Source of the DNA: Syntrophomonadaceae bacterium
GTDB taxonomy: Bacteria; Bacillota; Syntrophomonadia; Syntrophomonadales; DTU052
Length of the DNA: 64,000 bases
Reading direction: 5' to 3'
NCBI GenBank assembly: GCA_012729505.1
Contig: JAAYDA010000072.1
Coordinates: forward strand, 1 to 64,000
Shown: positions 17,231 through 25,440 of the stretch, in pieces
Layout: each line of letters starts with the position of its first letter
Position numbering within the stretch: position 1 is the first letter of the stretch
Translations under genes and position numbers: made by a program
Notes under the pieces: model-generated
What the model saw: only the letters and a program-made list of their open reading frames with translations
Database searches by the model: none
What the model was told of the DNA's origin: nothing

Positions 17231-17885
17231 ATTGGGTCAACTGCCATATGGATATCTGATAGATTTCAATAACTCTAAACGCTGGATCATTGATGACGAG
17301 GCTGCCGCTGTCGTTCGCAGGATTTACAATATGACATTGTATGGCCATGGCACAGAGCAGGTCGCTGCGGCACTATCTGAAGATCACGTTTTGACGCCTA
17401 TCTACTATTGGCGAAGTAATGGAATTAACTGTGCCGGTAAAGTAACGAAGCGACCACCATATAAGTAGAGCACTTCAAGCGTGATCAAAATTCTCTCGTT
17501 GCAGGAGTATTGCGGGGACGTGATCAACTTCAAAACATACCCCAAATCCTATAAGAACAAGAAACGGATTGCTAACGACAAGGAAAATTTGGCTGTCTTT
17601 AAGGAAGTTCATGAACCGATTGTTGACCGGGCGGTATGGGAAAAAAATCCAGCATAAGCACGGTAAGGTACGCAAGCGCAAGACCAACGAGGGAGAAAAG
17701 AAAATTTTTCAGGACTTCTCGTTTGCGCGGACCGCGGACATAACCTGCATTAGCACTTAAACCAAGGTAATCCTAACATCAAGTATTTCAACTGCTCCAA
17801 CTATAAGGGCAATAGAGGAACTTGCAGCTCTACTCATTACATCCGAGTTTACTTTCTGGAACAGGTTGTGCTTAGCAAGGAGTAG
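17231..17885 (+). pseudogene. Decayed large serine recombinase (transposon/integrative element type)
   Basis: Three consecutive frames together read as the middle and C-terminal parts of a large serine recombinase. Frame one holds QLPYGYLIDFNNSKRW and IIDDEAAAVVRRIYNM (the recombinase domain entry). A second, from about 17478, holds VIKILSLQEYCGDVINF and FKEVHEPIVDRAVWEK. A third runs through KHGKVRKRKTNEGEKK and then NIKYFNCSNYKGNRGTCSS, a cysteine-rich zinc-ribbon end, to a stop at 17883-17885. Stops and frameshifts separate the pieces, and the catalytic N-terminal resolvase domain is absent. It abuts the VapB remnant on its left and ends 38 bp before the CCA end of tRNA-Pro. Confidence 0.8.
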
Positions 17886-17899
17886 CCATCAGCTACTCC
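17879..17899. repeat. Short hairpin at the recombinase remnant end
   Basis: An 8-bp perfect inverted repeat (17879-17886 with 17892-17899, 5-base loop) lies at the recombinase stop codon and 25 bp from the tRNA-Pro 3' end. No T tract follows on either strand, so a terminator role is doubtful. Confidence 0.4.
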
Positions 17900-17923
17900 C
17901 CGTCACAAAAGGCCGTATAAAAT

Positions 17924-18000
17924 TGGTCGGGATGACAGGATTTGAACCTGCGAACTCTCGGTCCCGAACCGAGCGCGATACCAAACTTCGCCACATCCCG
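17924..18000 (-). tRNA. tRNA-Pro (anticodon CGG)
   Basis: The minus strand folds into a standard tRNA: acceptor stem CGGGATG/CATCCCG, anticodon stem CTCGG/CCGAG with loop TTCGGGA (anticodon CGG), T-loop TTCAAAT and encoded CCA at 17924-17926. Its 3' end faces the decayed recombinase, a common position for integrative elements. Confidence 0.97.
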
Positions 18001-18029
18001 ATATTGATTAAGCCCTGACACGCCCCTAC

Positions 18030-18058
18030 ATTTTATCACGCAGGGATTTGTACCGCAA
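18030..18058 (-). promoter_or_regulatory. Promoter of tRNA-Pro
   Basis: On the minus strand TTGCGG (18058-18053) and TAAAAT (18035-18030) are separated by 17 bp. The -10 ends 29 bp before the tRNA 5' end. Spacing is ideal and the boxes are close to consensus. Confidence 0.65.
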
Positions 18059-18163
18059 CCTATGAAATTTTGTACACACTCAGACCAAAAAACAATAACA
18101 TAGCTTTAATATTACTTCTTCGGTATAATTAGTAATGATATAGTAGAAGGGGGAGATTGAATC

Positions 18164-18349
18164 TTGGATCAAATTGATGCTCTGGAAAAAGCCATTGAAC
18201 ATGAAAGGAACTCAATGGAAGATTATAAGAAAAAAGCCGAGTTGGCCGAAGATCCCGAAACCAGGCTATTGTTTGCTCAACTGGCCAGGGAAGAGGAGGT
18301 TCATTATCGCAAACTAGTGGAACGGCTTAAGGCCCTTCGGGCTATGTAA
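18164..18349 (+). CDS. Small ferritin-like (rubrerythrin-type helix) protein
   Basis: The 61-residue, almost wholly helical protein contains KAIEHERNSMEDYKKKA and an REEEVHYRKLVERL helix. This spacing of glutamates and an ExxH motif resembles one half of a rubrerythrin/ferritin-like helical hairpin. With only two helices it would need to dimerise to build a di-iron site, as encapsulated-ferritin-like mini-proteins do; iron binding is inference. The TTG start at 18164 has GGGGGAG about 9 bases upstream, and a TATAAT lies at 18124-18129 with a poor -35. The gene converges with the next one. Confidence 0.65.
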   Translation: MDQIDALEKAIEHERNSMEDYKKKAELAEDPETRLLFAQLAREEEVHYRKLVERLKALRAM

Positions 18350-18357
18350 CATTTATT

Positions 18358-19647
18358 TCACAGGAATCTGGCACCAATTATGGCTATCATGACAAAGCAG
18401 GCCACTGCCACTGCCACAATCATTTTATTCCGCAAATCCTTGTGGCCCTGGTTCAGTTCGGCAACCAGATGGGTCAAATAAACTGCATCACCTGCAAACA
18501 GGGTGACCAGAACCAAACGACCCCATTCCGGAATAACACTGAATCCCGTCGGGTCCAGGTTCTTCCACAGATTCAGTCCATAATAAGCCACGATAATAAA
18601 TTCGACTAAGCTGGCTGCCACCTGTAGGGTGAGGCTTTGGCGCTGCATGGCGTTTCCCAGTTCCATAACCTCCATCACCCTTTGCTGCAGATTCAAATTT
18701 TCATGGCTGAGCAGTATTTCAACTTTGCCACCCACCACCTCCATACCTGCTTGATAATCCTGGCGGGCATCTCTTAATTCAATTAATAAATTATCACAAA
18801 GACTGATTTCTTCCCTGATTGGGGCTAATACCAATTCCCTGCCGGGCAGGTCCAGGGACATTTCCCCTTCCCGGATCTCCTTATCCAATAAGCTAAGACT
18901 ATTGCTGAGTCTCTTTGCTCCCAATGACAGTAAACGGTGATTTGCAGTTAGTACTCCATACCCTTGGGAAAGGGCGTTCATATCTTTCTCTATGGCTTCC
19001 AGCTGTTCATTCCGGGTGGCAGGCACCAAGGTGGAAAAAAGAACCCCGGAAAGCTGTCGTTCCAGATCTTCGTGTTCCAATACAATCGTAGCTCGCTGGT
19101 CACGGCTCAACTGCCAGAAGAGCTGAGCCCTTAACCACTTCATCTCTACTCGCGGAAATTTATTAAGCAGCAATACGGTATCGGCAACCGGAAAGGCGCA
19201 CAAAGCCAGGCCATCATCCCAACCCCAGCCCTGGCGCACTACAGAAATTGAACCATACTTAAGTTCAGGGAAATGCTCCACGGTTTGATCACAGGCTAAT
19301 GCAATCTGCAGGCTTGTCAATATCTTCTGGGGGACTTCCACGCCAACAGCGGCGTAAGTACGTCCCAGCAAAAAAGTATCCGCTAAAGGGCCCGTCATTT
19401 TTTCCCAATCCCTGACCAAATCTAGAAGGCCTGCCTGATCCTGGACCGGGCATACTAAACCCAAACAGTCCAAGGGCTGGCTTTGAATCCGAAAAGTGCA
19501 AGCCCTGCTGATGGAATCCAATTGAACTGTCTGACCTTCAGGCAGTTCTATCAGATCCCTATGATAAGAACCGACCAATTCTTTTAACTTGACGGCTCCC
19601 TCCGTTTCATCTTCAGGGAAAAAATACCAGGCAAACCCCAAAACCAA
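18358..19647 (-). CDS. Unknown membrane-anchored coiled-coil protein
   Basis: I do not recognise this 429-residue protein. It has a soluble N-terminal region of about 200 residues, a helical, charged middle part (about 205-340) with heptad-like leucines, and three C-terminal hydrophobic segments (about 340-358, 373-395 and 405-427). The tail-anchored layout suggests a cytoplasmic sensor or scaffold held at the membrane. The start is a TTG with a strong GGAGAGG 6 bases before it. A 110-residue unknown gene lies 60 bp upstream on the same strand, so the two are probably one operon. Confidence 0.6.
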   Translation of the reverse strand: MVLGFAWYFFPEDETEGAVKLKELVGSYHRDLIELPEGQTVQLDSISRACTFRIQSQPLDCLGLVCPVQDQAGLLDLVRDWEKMTGPLADTFLLGRTYAAVGVEVPQKILTSLQIALACDQTVEHFPELKYGSISVVRQGWGWDDGLALCAFPVADTVLLLNKFPRVEMKWLRAQLFWQLSRDQRATIVLEHEDLERQLSGVLFSTLVPATRNEQLEAIEKDMNALSQGYGVLTANHRLLSLGAKRLSNSLSLLDKEIREGEMSLDLPGRELVLAPIREEISLCDNLLIELRDARQDYQAGMEVVGGKVEILLSHENLNLQQRVMEVMELGNAMQRQSLTLQVAASLVEFIIVAYYGLNLWKNLDPTGFSVIPEWGRLVLVTLFAGDAVYLTHLVAELNQGHKDLRNKMIVAVAVACFVMIAIIGARFL

Positions 19648-19707
19648 TAATAACCTCTCCCCTAAGCTGCAGTATGGGTATTAGTGCTTTTCCGGGGTAT
19701 TCTCTAC

Positions 19708-20040
19708 TCAAGAACCTTTTTCCTCTTCCTGTTGGGGAAAAATGGCCCCAAAAATACTGGAACCCACCGGAAAAAAGCTTGTATGATCCGAAGAGGCTTT
19801 TTCCCTCCATTGCTTTTGAATCGCCTCAATTTGTGGCGCCCACTCCGCCAGCTTTTGGCGTACATCCTCGCCCCTGGCCTCGTCTACCTTTAACACCTTG
19901 TCTTCCTCCAATTGAATCCCAATCTGGAGGATGCCATCAGCTCGCGCACTGATCATAAGCCCTTCATATGACTCTTTGTCAAATACGCCGTCACTCAAAA
20001 AATCCTTCTTATCCATGATGTTATCCGAATTAATATCCAT
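19708..20040 (-). CDS. Small acidic protein of unknown function
   Basis: The 110-residue product is acidic and has no signal peptide or clear membrane helix. It contains a helical stretch (DEARGEDVRQKLAEWAPQIE) and a short hydrophobic patch near FFPVGSSIFGAIF. ATG 20040 is preferred because GGAGG lies 5 bases upstream; a TTG 12 bases earlier falls inside that ribosome site. It is followed by the unknown coiled-coil membrane protein gene and may be its partner. I recognise no family. Confidence 0.6.
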   Translation of the reverse strand: MDINSDNIMDKKDFLSDGVFDKESYEGLMISARADGILQIGIQLEEDKVLKVDEARGEDVRQKLAEWAPQIEAIQKQWREKASSDHTSFFPVGSSIFGAIFPQQEEEKGS

Positions 20041-20131
20041 TTTGGCCTCCAATAATCATGTTTTGTGATTATTGTGACCAGGCTTCTCCCTAAATATGTT
20101 CCGGACTCTGCAAAGTCTGCAATCTAACCTG

Positions 20132-20776
20132 CTAATCCTTCAAAGATTGATAATGAATGACCGCAACGATCCCGCTTTCAATGTCGATGGTGGGATCTGG
20201 TGAAGTAATAATATTCGCGACGCCATATTGCCGGTGGCAAAATAACGTCTCCCTGGTAAGGGGATATTTGAATCCCTGCAGAGTAACTCCCTGCACATCT
20301 TCTCCCATGGCAATCAGTGACACCGTCTCCCCCGCATTCCCTGGAAGCTGTAAAAAGTCATCTATAATATATATAGTTTCTTCGGGCGACTCAAATCTGA
20401 CCATTATTCCCTGCGCAATAAGTGATGCGGCGTTGAACAAATTAGAAAGGGTATGGTCGATACGTGAACCGATGCCACCCCAAATTACAACTTCTGAGGC
20501 GCCCTCCCGGGCCACCAGGTCCAGGGCCAGCTGGGTATCAGTTTCATCCTTTTCGCAAGGCACGGCCACAAATTCCGTCTCCAGCCCGGCAGCATAATCC
20601 CAGGCTTCAGGGATAATTGAATCCATATCCCCCACTACCCACCGGGGAACCACACCTATGCGGGAGGCCTGATTGGCTCCCCCATCCACTAAAACAACCT
20701 GATCAAATTCATCTTTTCTGGAACGATACCAATTTATATCACCGTAATCACCGTTGGACATTATCAGAAACTTCAT
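20132..20776 (-). CDS. thiN: Thiamine pyrophosphokinase
   Basis: The 214-residue enzyme transfers pyrophosphate from ATP to thiamine, giving thiamine diphosphate. Diagnostic blocks are VDGGANQASRIGVVPRWVVG followed by DMDSI, the KDETDTQLALD motif that binds magnesium-ATP, and the WGGIGSRIDHTLSN stretch. Length fits the family. It salvages thiamine in the cytoplasm. No TPP riboswitch is visible upstream (20777-20964), and no other thi gene is adjacent. It is transcribed divergently from the ferredoxin gene. Confidence 0.93.
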   Translation of the reverse strand: MKFLIMSNGDYGDINWYRSRKDEFDQVVLVDGGANQASRIGVVPRWVVGDMDSIIPEAWDYAAGLETEFVAVPCEKDETDTQLALDLVAREGASEVVIWGGIGSRIDHTLSNLFNAASLIAQGIMVRFESPEETIYIIDDFLQLPGNAGETVSLIAMGEDVQGVTLQGFKYPLTRETLFCHRQYGVANIITSPDPTIDIESGIVAVIHYQSLKD

Positions 20777-20889
20777 ATCCTTCCCCCTGAACTAATCCAT
20801 AAATAAGCGGTTATATTGTTCAGAAACCCGATCATATTCCATCGTCCATGGGACAGTTCCTTCATTAAAAGCAAGAAATAAGACTTCAT

Positions 20890-20918
20890 TTGTCAACGCT
20901 TTTTTGCTAATATATATC
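20890..20918 (+). promoter_or_regulatory. Candidate promoter of the ferredoxin gene
   Basis: TTGTCA (20890-20895) and TATATC (20913-20918) are separated by 17 bp, 46 bp upstream of the GTG start. The surrounding AT-rich sequence contains overlapping -10-like boxes, so the exact site is uncertain. Confidence 0.5.
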
Positions 20919-20964
20919 TTGTTATAGTAATTATCAAATCATTTGTTTTGGGGAGGGAAAAAAA

Positions 20965-21138
20965 GTGGCCCATGTTATCTCTGATGAATGTATTAGCTGC
21001 GGCTTATGTGCAGACGAATGTCCGGCTGAAGCCATAAGCGAAGGCGAGGACAAATACGTTGTGGATCCCGATAAATGCACGGATTGTGGTTCCTGCACCG
21101 AAATTTGCCCCACCGAGGCCATCACGGAAGCTGAGTAA
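20965..21138 (+). CDS. 2[4Fe-4S] ferredoxin
   Basis: This 57-residue protein is a clostridial-type ferredoxin with two cluster motifs, CISCGLCADECP and CTDCGSCTEICP, that is, two CxxCxxCxxxCP sets separated by about 25 residues. It carries low-potential electrons for hydrogenases, reductases and oxidoreductases in the cytoplasm, and is a likely electron donor for the Ech hydrogenase encoded further right. The GTG start at 20965 has a GGGGAGGG site upstream. It is monocistronic, ending in a strong terminator. Its length is below common ORF cut-offs and it can easily be missed. Confidence 0.95.
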   Translation: MAHVISDECISCGLCADECPAEAISEGEDKYVVDPDKCTDCGSCTEICPTEAITEAE

Positions 21139-21152
21139 TTCATAACCAAAAG

Positions 21153-21176
21153 ACCTCGTTCCAGACGAGGTTTTTT
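21153..21176 (+). terminator. Terminator after the ferredoxin gene
   Basis: A 7-bp stem (21153-21159 with 21165-21171) with a short loop is followed directly by six T residues, 14 bp after the ferredoxin stop codon. Textbook Rho-independent terminator. Confidence 0.9.
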
Positions 21177-21218
21177 ACTTTTTGATGCTATTTTCCCTCA
21201 TCTCCGGTCCTGCTCAAT

Positions 21219-21677
21219 CTATCTAAGGCCTGGAAAGTTCTGCTGCCGCAAAGCTTCGTAAAGGGCCACCGCCACAGAATTCGACAAGTTTAACGAACGG
21301 CCTATATCCAGCATGGGAATACGGATATGGCATCCAGGGAACATGTCCAGAATTCCTTTTGAAAGCCCCTTCGTCTCTTTGCCGAAAACCAAAAAATCAT
21401 CGGGTCCATAAGATACTTCCGAATAACGTCTGTCAGCACCGGTTGTGGCCAGCCAATACTGACCTTCCAGGTTAGACCTTATCAATTCCTCCAGGCTATT
21501 CCATTCCACCACCTGAATATGCTCCCAATAGTCGAGCCCCGCCCGTTTAAGATAGCGATCCTCCAGGGAAAATCCCAAAGGCCGCACCAGATGCAGCACA
21601 CTACCCGTCAAGGCACACGTTCTGGCTATATTTCCTGTATTCTGCGGTATTTCCGGCTCCACCAGGACAACATTCAT
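21219..21677 (-). CDS. trmL: tRNA (cytidine/uridine-34 2'-O)-methyltransferase
   Basis: The 152-residue SPOUT-class enzyme methylates the wobble-base ribose of certain tRNA-Leu species. It shows the family landmarks NVVLVEPEIPQNTGNIARTC at the N terminus, the knotted SAM-binding region LVFGKETKGL, and IPMLDIGRSLNLSNSVAV near the C terminus. The ATG at 21677 is chosen because GGAGG lies upstream with good spacing and relatives begin at MNVVL; the open frame extends 15 codons further without support. It is a single gene divergent from the SpoIID-domain gene. Confidence 0.93.
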   Translation of the reverse strand: MNVVLVEPEIPQNTGNIARTCALTGSVLHLVRPLGFSLEDRYLKRAGLDYWEHIQVVEWNSLEELIRSNLEGQYWLATTGADRRYSEVSYGPDDFLVFGKETKGLSKGILDMFPGCHIRIPMLDIGRSLNLSNSVAVALYEALRQQNFPGLR

Positions 21678-21806
21678 AACTCCAACCTCCGCTGAGAACA
21701 ACCTTACTCCATCTCTGTTCACTAGCTCATGATATCATTTTGGCAGCCCGAATAACAAACAGGAGGAGGGGAATTCTATATCCAGATATGATTGGGAGTG
21801 ATGAAA

Positions 21807-22781
21807 ATGCTGAAAGACAGTCTGCAAAACAAAAACACCTATTGGATTCTGGGAATCGTGGCGGCCTTGATCCTTCTTGGGATCATACTGGTTGCCATGC
21901 CCGGCAGAGAAACCCCACCCGCCCGTAGACCACTGGACCCCGAAGTCAGTGAAATCAAAGAAGAGCCAACAATATCAGTGTTCCGTCATGCCACCGGCAA
22001 AACCGAACATATGCCCTTGGAAAAATACCTGGAGGGAGTTGTGGCCGCTGAAATCGGACCTAAATTTCCGGCAGAAGCCCTAAAAGCACAGGCCATAGTA
22101 GCCCGCAGCATGACAATGGCCAAAATCGTACGGGGTGGAGTAAAGAATGTACACAACACAGACACCTGCGACCTCCCCGAACATTTTCAAGCCTATGATT
22201 TGGAAAAGGTAACACCGGAAATCAGCAAAGCGGTTCAGGATACCAGGGGACAAGTTCTGCTCCATAAAGGTAAGTTCGCATACCTTCTTTTTCACTCCTA
22301 TGCCGGACCAAAGACTGCTGATTTGCGGGAAAGCTTCCCTGAACTGGTGGAGATAGCCGATTCCTATATCAAAGTAGTGGACTCCCCGGGTGCCAAATAT
22401 GCCCCCGATGATGTAAAACAATGGGAAGCCTCTATTCCTCGCGGAGAACTGCAAAATATATTCGGTGCCGGTGCTGATCTTAGCGCCATCAAGATAACCA
22501 AAAAAGGACCCAGTGGCCGGGCCATAGACATAACTGCCGGCAAATCTGCCGTCAAAGGCTACGATCTGCGTTCCAGGCTGGGGGCCCAACGTCTGAAGTC
22601 AACCCTTATCTCCTCAATAGCCGTGCAGGGTAACAATGTGGTCTTTACCGGCCAGGGCTGGGGACATGGATGTGGTATGGCTCAATGGGGCGCCTATGCC
22701 ATGGCCGAAGATGGCAAAACCGCCCGTCAAATAGTATCCTATTATTTCCCCAATACCGATTTTCACAAAGCCTGGAAATGA
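21807..22781 (+). CDS. SpoIID/LytB-domain protein (peptidoglycan-active)
   Basis: The 324-residue protein has a short cytoplasmic N terminus, one membrane anchor (about residues 12-32), and a SpoIID/LytB domain. The domain shows MPLEKYLEGVVAAEIGPKFP at its start, ALKAQAIVARSMTMAK after it, and GHGCGMAQWGAYAMAE near the end. SpoIID itself is a lytic transglycosylase that trims glycan strands during spore engulfment. The divergence here and the absence of spoIIQ or spoIIID neighbours mean this may be a SpoIID paralogue. ATG 21807 has GGGAG 8 bases upstream; ATG 21801 in frame is the alternative. Confidence 0.85.
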   Translation: MLKDSLQNKNTYWILGIVAALILLGIILVAMPGRETPPARRPLDPEVSEIKEEPTISVFRHATGKTEHMPLEKYLEGVVAAEIGPKFPAEALKAQAIVARSMTMAKIVRGGVKNVHNTDTCDLPEHFQAYDLEKVTPEISKAVQDTRGQVLLHKGKFAYLLFHSYAGPKTADLRESFPELVEIADSYIKVVDSPGAKYAPDDVKQWEASIPRGELQNIFGAGADLSAIKITKKGPSGRAIDITAGKSAVKGYDLRSRLGAQRLKSTLISSIAVQGNNVVFTGQGWGHGCGMAQWGAYAMAEDGKTARQIVSYYFPNTDFHKAWK

Positions 22782-22805
22782 CCTTCACAGACGGAGGACA
22801 TTAGC

Positions 22806-23687
22806 TTAACCCGAAAGTCCTGGGGGTTCTTCATGTGGATTTTCCCGGGTAAGAGCCAGAGAAAGGCCCATCAAGACCAGCAATCCGCCCAACAACTGAA
22901 ACCAGGCCAAATTTTCTCTGAAGACAATAAAGGCCAGCAATGCCGCCCCCACAGATTCACCCAGAATCGAAACTGACACCACGGGGGCTTTTACATATTT
23001 TAGCGCCCAGTTAAAAACAGCATGTCCGCCCAGACCCGGAATAATTGCCATCATGACAAACAACAAATAGTCCAGGTTAGAATACCCCGGCCAGGAATAG
23101 CCCTTCAGCATCAAGGCCAATCCCAGAAAGGCTGCTGCCACCCCCGAGACAATCACGGTATATGGCCATATATCCACTTCAGATCTTACTTTCCGCCCCA
23201 CCAATAGATAACCGGCAAAAAACGCCCCTCCCGCTAAAGCCAGCAAATCCCCTAAAATACGCCCATGCAGAAGGTCCCCACCCCCGATAACAAAGCTGCC
23301 CATCAGAGCAATGGCAACACCTGCGGCCACACCCGGCTTAATCCTTTCCTTTAAAAACAGGGCCGATAAGAAAATAACGAAAATAACCTGCAGGTTGGTG
23401 AAAAGCACTGAACTAGCTACAGAGGTATAGAAAAGAGAGGTGATCCATAAGCCGAAATGCAGGGCCAGAAACAGACCGGACAGGGTTACTGCACCCAAAT
23501 GTTCACGCAATCCCCGCCATGATTGACCGGTACTCCACCACAAAAGCCCTCCGAAGAAAGCTATAAGGCTCAAACGATAAAAGCCTATAGCTAAAGGCGG
23601 CGCTGTTGACAAACGGGTCAGAATCGAACCGGTGGAGACACAAGCTACCGCCAGAATCAAAACCAAAATAATACGCCCGGACCTCAC
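22806..23687 (-). CDS. EamA/DMT-family transporter
   Basis: The 293-residue protein has ten hydrophobic segments in two repeated EamA halves (about residues 1-140 and 150-285), including LYTSVASSVLFTNLQVIFV and APVVSVSILGESVGAALLAF, which are characteristic of the family. DMT proteins usually export amino acids or metabolites. Its GTG start overlaps the TGA of the livG gene (GTGA), so it is translated as the last cistron of the branched-chain amino-acid operon. An amino-acid-linked function is therefore plausible but not shown. Confidence 0.87.
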   Translation of the reverse strand: MRSGRIILVLILAVACVSTGSILTRLSTAPPLAIGFYRLSLIAFFGGLLWWSTGQSWRGLREHLGAVTLSGLFLALHFGLWITSLFYTSVASSVLFTNLQVIFVIFLSALFLKERIKPGVAAGVAIALMGSFVIGGGDLLHGRILGDLLALAGGAFFAGYLLVGRKVRSEVDIWPYTVIVSGVAAAFLGLALMLKGYSWPGYSNLDYLLFVMMAIIPGLGGHAVFNWALKYVKAPVVSVSILGESVGAALLAFIVFRENLAWFQLLGGLLVLMGLSLALTRENPHEEPPGLSG

Positions 23688-24445
23688 ATGTCTACTCCCA
23701 GATAAGACTGAATCACCTTTTCATCATTTTTGACGAAATCAGGAGGTCCTTCAGCTATCTTGCTTCCGTAGTTCAATACTATCATCCGGTCACAAATATT
23801 CATTACCACATTCATATCGTGTTCTACCAGCAGCACCGTTACCCCCAAATCCCGAATACGACGAATGAGGCTCAGGAGCTCCTCTTTTTCCGTAGCGTTC
23901 ATGCCCGCCGCCGGCTCATCCAGCAAGACCAGGGACGGACTAAGGGCCATGGCTCGTGCTATTTCCAAACAACGCTGCTCTCCGTAAGCCAAACTGCCGG
24001 CTAACTCCATGGTTTTATCACTCAAGCCTACCATCTCTAAAAGCTCCCGGCACTTTTCAGTCATCTGCTTTTCCTCCCGGTTGGCCCACGGAAAATGCAG
24101 AACTGAGGAAAAGAAGCCGGCCCGAGAACGGGAATGCATCCCTACCCGCACATTGTCTATGGCCGAAAGCTTCTTAAAAAGACGCACATTTTGAAAAGTG
24201 CGGCCAATACCCACCTCCGCTATTCGGTAAGGTTTCAGACCGCTGATCACCTGACCCTTAAAAAGGATCTCACCTAAAGTCGGACGGTAAATCCCGGTTA
24301 TCAGGTTAAAAAGCGTAGTTTTACCCGCCCCGTTCGGACCAATCAAACCATAGATCTCGCCTTCTTCCACTGAAAAGCTCAGCCTATCCAGAGCCAGCAA
24401 TCCTCCAAACTCCTGGCTTACATTCCTGACCTCTAAAATACCCAT
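23684..24445 (-). CDS. livG: Branched-chain amino-acid ABC transporter ATPase LivG
   Basis: The 253-residue ATPase has Walker A GPNGAGKTT, signature LAYGEQRCLEIARAM, Walker B LVLLDEPAAGMN and the VEHDMNVVM H-loop. The NPTL-type insertion and C-terminal KNDEKVIQSYLGVD end identify it as LivG rather than LivF (LivG ends in a YLG motif). ATG 24445 is chosen, with AGGAG 7 bases upstream. It follows livM by 15 bp. Classical liv systems need a second ATPase, LivF, which is not present in this operon. Confidence 0.9.
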   Translation of the reverse strand: MGILEVRNVSQEFGGLLALDRLSFSVEEGEIYGLIGPNGAGKTTLFNLITGIYRPTLGEILFKGQVISGLKPYRIAEVGIGRTFQNVRLFKKLSAIDNVRVGMHSRSRAGFFSSVLHFPWANREEKQMTEKCRELLEMVGLSDKTMELAGSLAYGEQRCLEIARAMALSPSLVLLDEPAAGMNATEKEELLSLIRRIRDLGVTVLLVEHDMNVVMNICDRMIVLNYGSKIAEGPPDFVKNDEKVIQSYLGVDM

Positions 24446-24460
24446 CATCAATCTCCTAAA

Positions 24461-25354
24461 TCAAGACCCTTTCTTTATCCAAGTCTTGCGCCAGCGGCTC
24501 CAGTATCTCTTCACATCATGCCAGCGCACATCGCCGAGAAGTCCATTAGGTCTGAAAATCATCAGAATTACCAGTAAAGCCCCATAGAACAACAGTCGAT
24601 ACTCCTGGACAAAACGCAACACTTCAGGAGCAATTGTCAATATTATTGTCCCTACAATAGTACCGGGAATACTGCCCATCCCACCTAAAACCACCATATT
24701 TAGAAGCTCCACCGACCTCATAAAGCCAAAATTCCCCGGATTGATATAGGTCAGATAATGAGCGTAAAGGGAGCCGCCTATTCCCGCTAAAAACGTTCCC
24801 ATGCCAAAGGCGATCACCTTATATAAGGTGGTATTTACTCCAGATGCCTCTGCAGCAATCTCATCTTCCCGAATCGAATACAAAGCCCGCCCCGGTCTTG
24901 ATTTAAGCAAGCCGGTATTAAGAAGCACAATAATTATTACCAGGCCCCACACTATTGAAAAATTGGTTTCAGCCGGTATGCCCGATAATCCCATACCACG
25001 ACCGGCAATTTCCAGGTTCAAAAAGACTACCCTGACTATTTCGGCAAAACCGATGGTAACCATAGCTAAGTAATCACCCTCCAAGCGGAGGATGGGAATT
25101 CCAATGACAACTCCCATAAAAGCCGCCATCAATCCGGCAGCCAACAAGCATACGGGAAAGGGCACTCCGAATTGCGTAGCCAGAATCGCCGATGTATATG
25201 CGCCAATGCTCATAAAACCAGCATGTCCCATGGACAACTGACCCGTTACCCCGGTAATGATATTCAGCCCCAAAGCCAGTATGATATTAATCCCAATCAG
25301 TATGACAATCTGCAAATAATATAAATCCACATACTGCTGAAGCAACGATTCCAT
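24461..25354 (-). CDS. livM: Branched-chain amino-acid ABC transporter permease LivM
   Basis: The 297-residue membrane protein has about nine hydrophobic spans and the LivM-type blocks LGLNIITGVTGQLSMGHAGFM near the N terminus and VVLGGMGSIPGTIVG in the second half. It forms the inner-membrane channel with LivH. The C terminus is basic (WRKTWIKKG). AGAGGTG precedes the ATG. It lies between livH and livG in one minus-strand operon; the 86-bp gap to livH holds no clear terminator. Confidence 0.92.
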   Translation of the reverse strand: MESLLQQYVDLYYLQIVILIGINIILALGLNIITGVTGQLSMGHAGFMSIGAYTSAILATQFGVPFPVCLLAAGLMAAFMGVVIGIPILRLEGDYLAMVTIGFAEIVRVVFLNLEIAGRGMGLSGIPAETNFSIVWGLVIIIVLLNTGLLKSRPGRALYSIREDEIAAEASGVNTTLYKVIAFGMGTFLAGIGGSLYAHYLTYINPGNFGFMRSVELLNMVVLGGMGSIPGTIVGTIILTIAPEVLRFVQEYRLLFYGALLVILMIFRPNGLLGDVRWHDVKRYWSRWRKTWIKKGS

Positions 25355-25440
25355 GTTTCACCTCTTAAACCTTGACACCAGGCTGTTTCCTTGGTGGTGT
25401 CCCGTGGGCGCCCAATAATCAGAGAACCCGTACAAAATCT

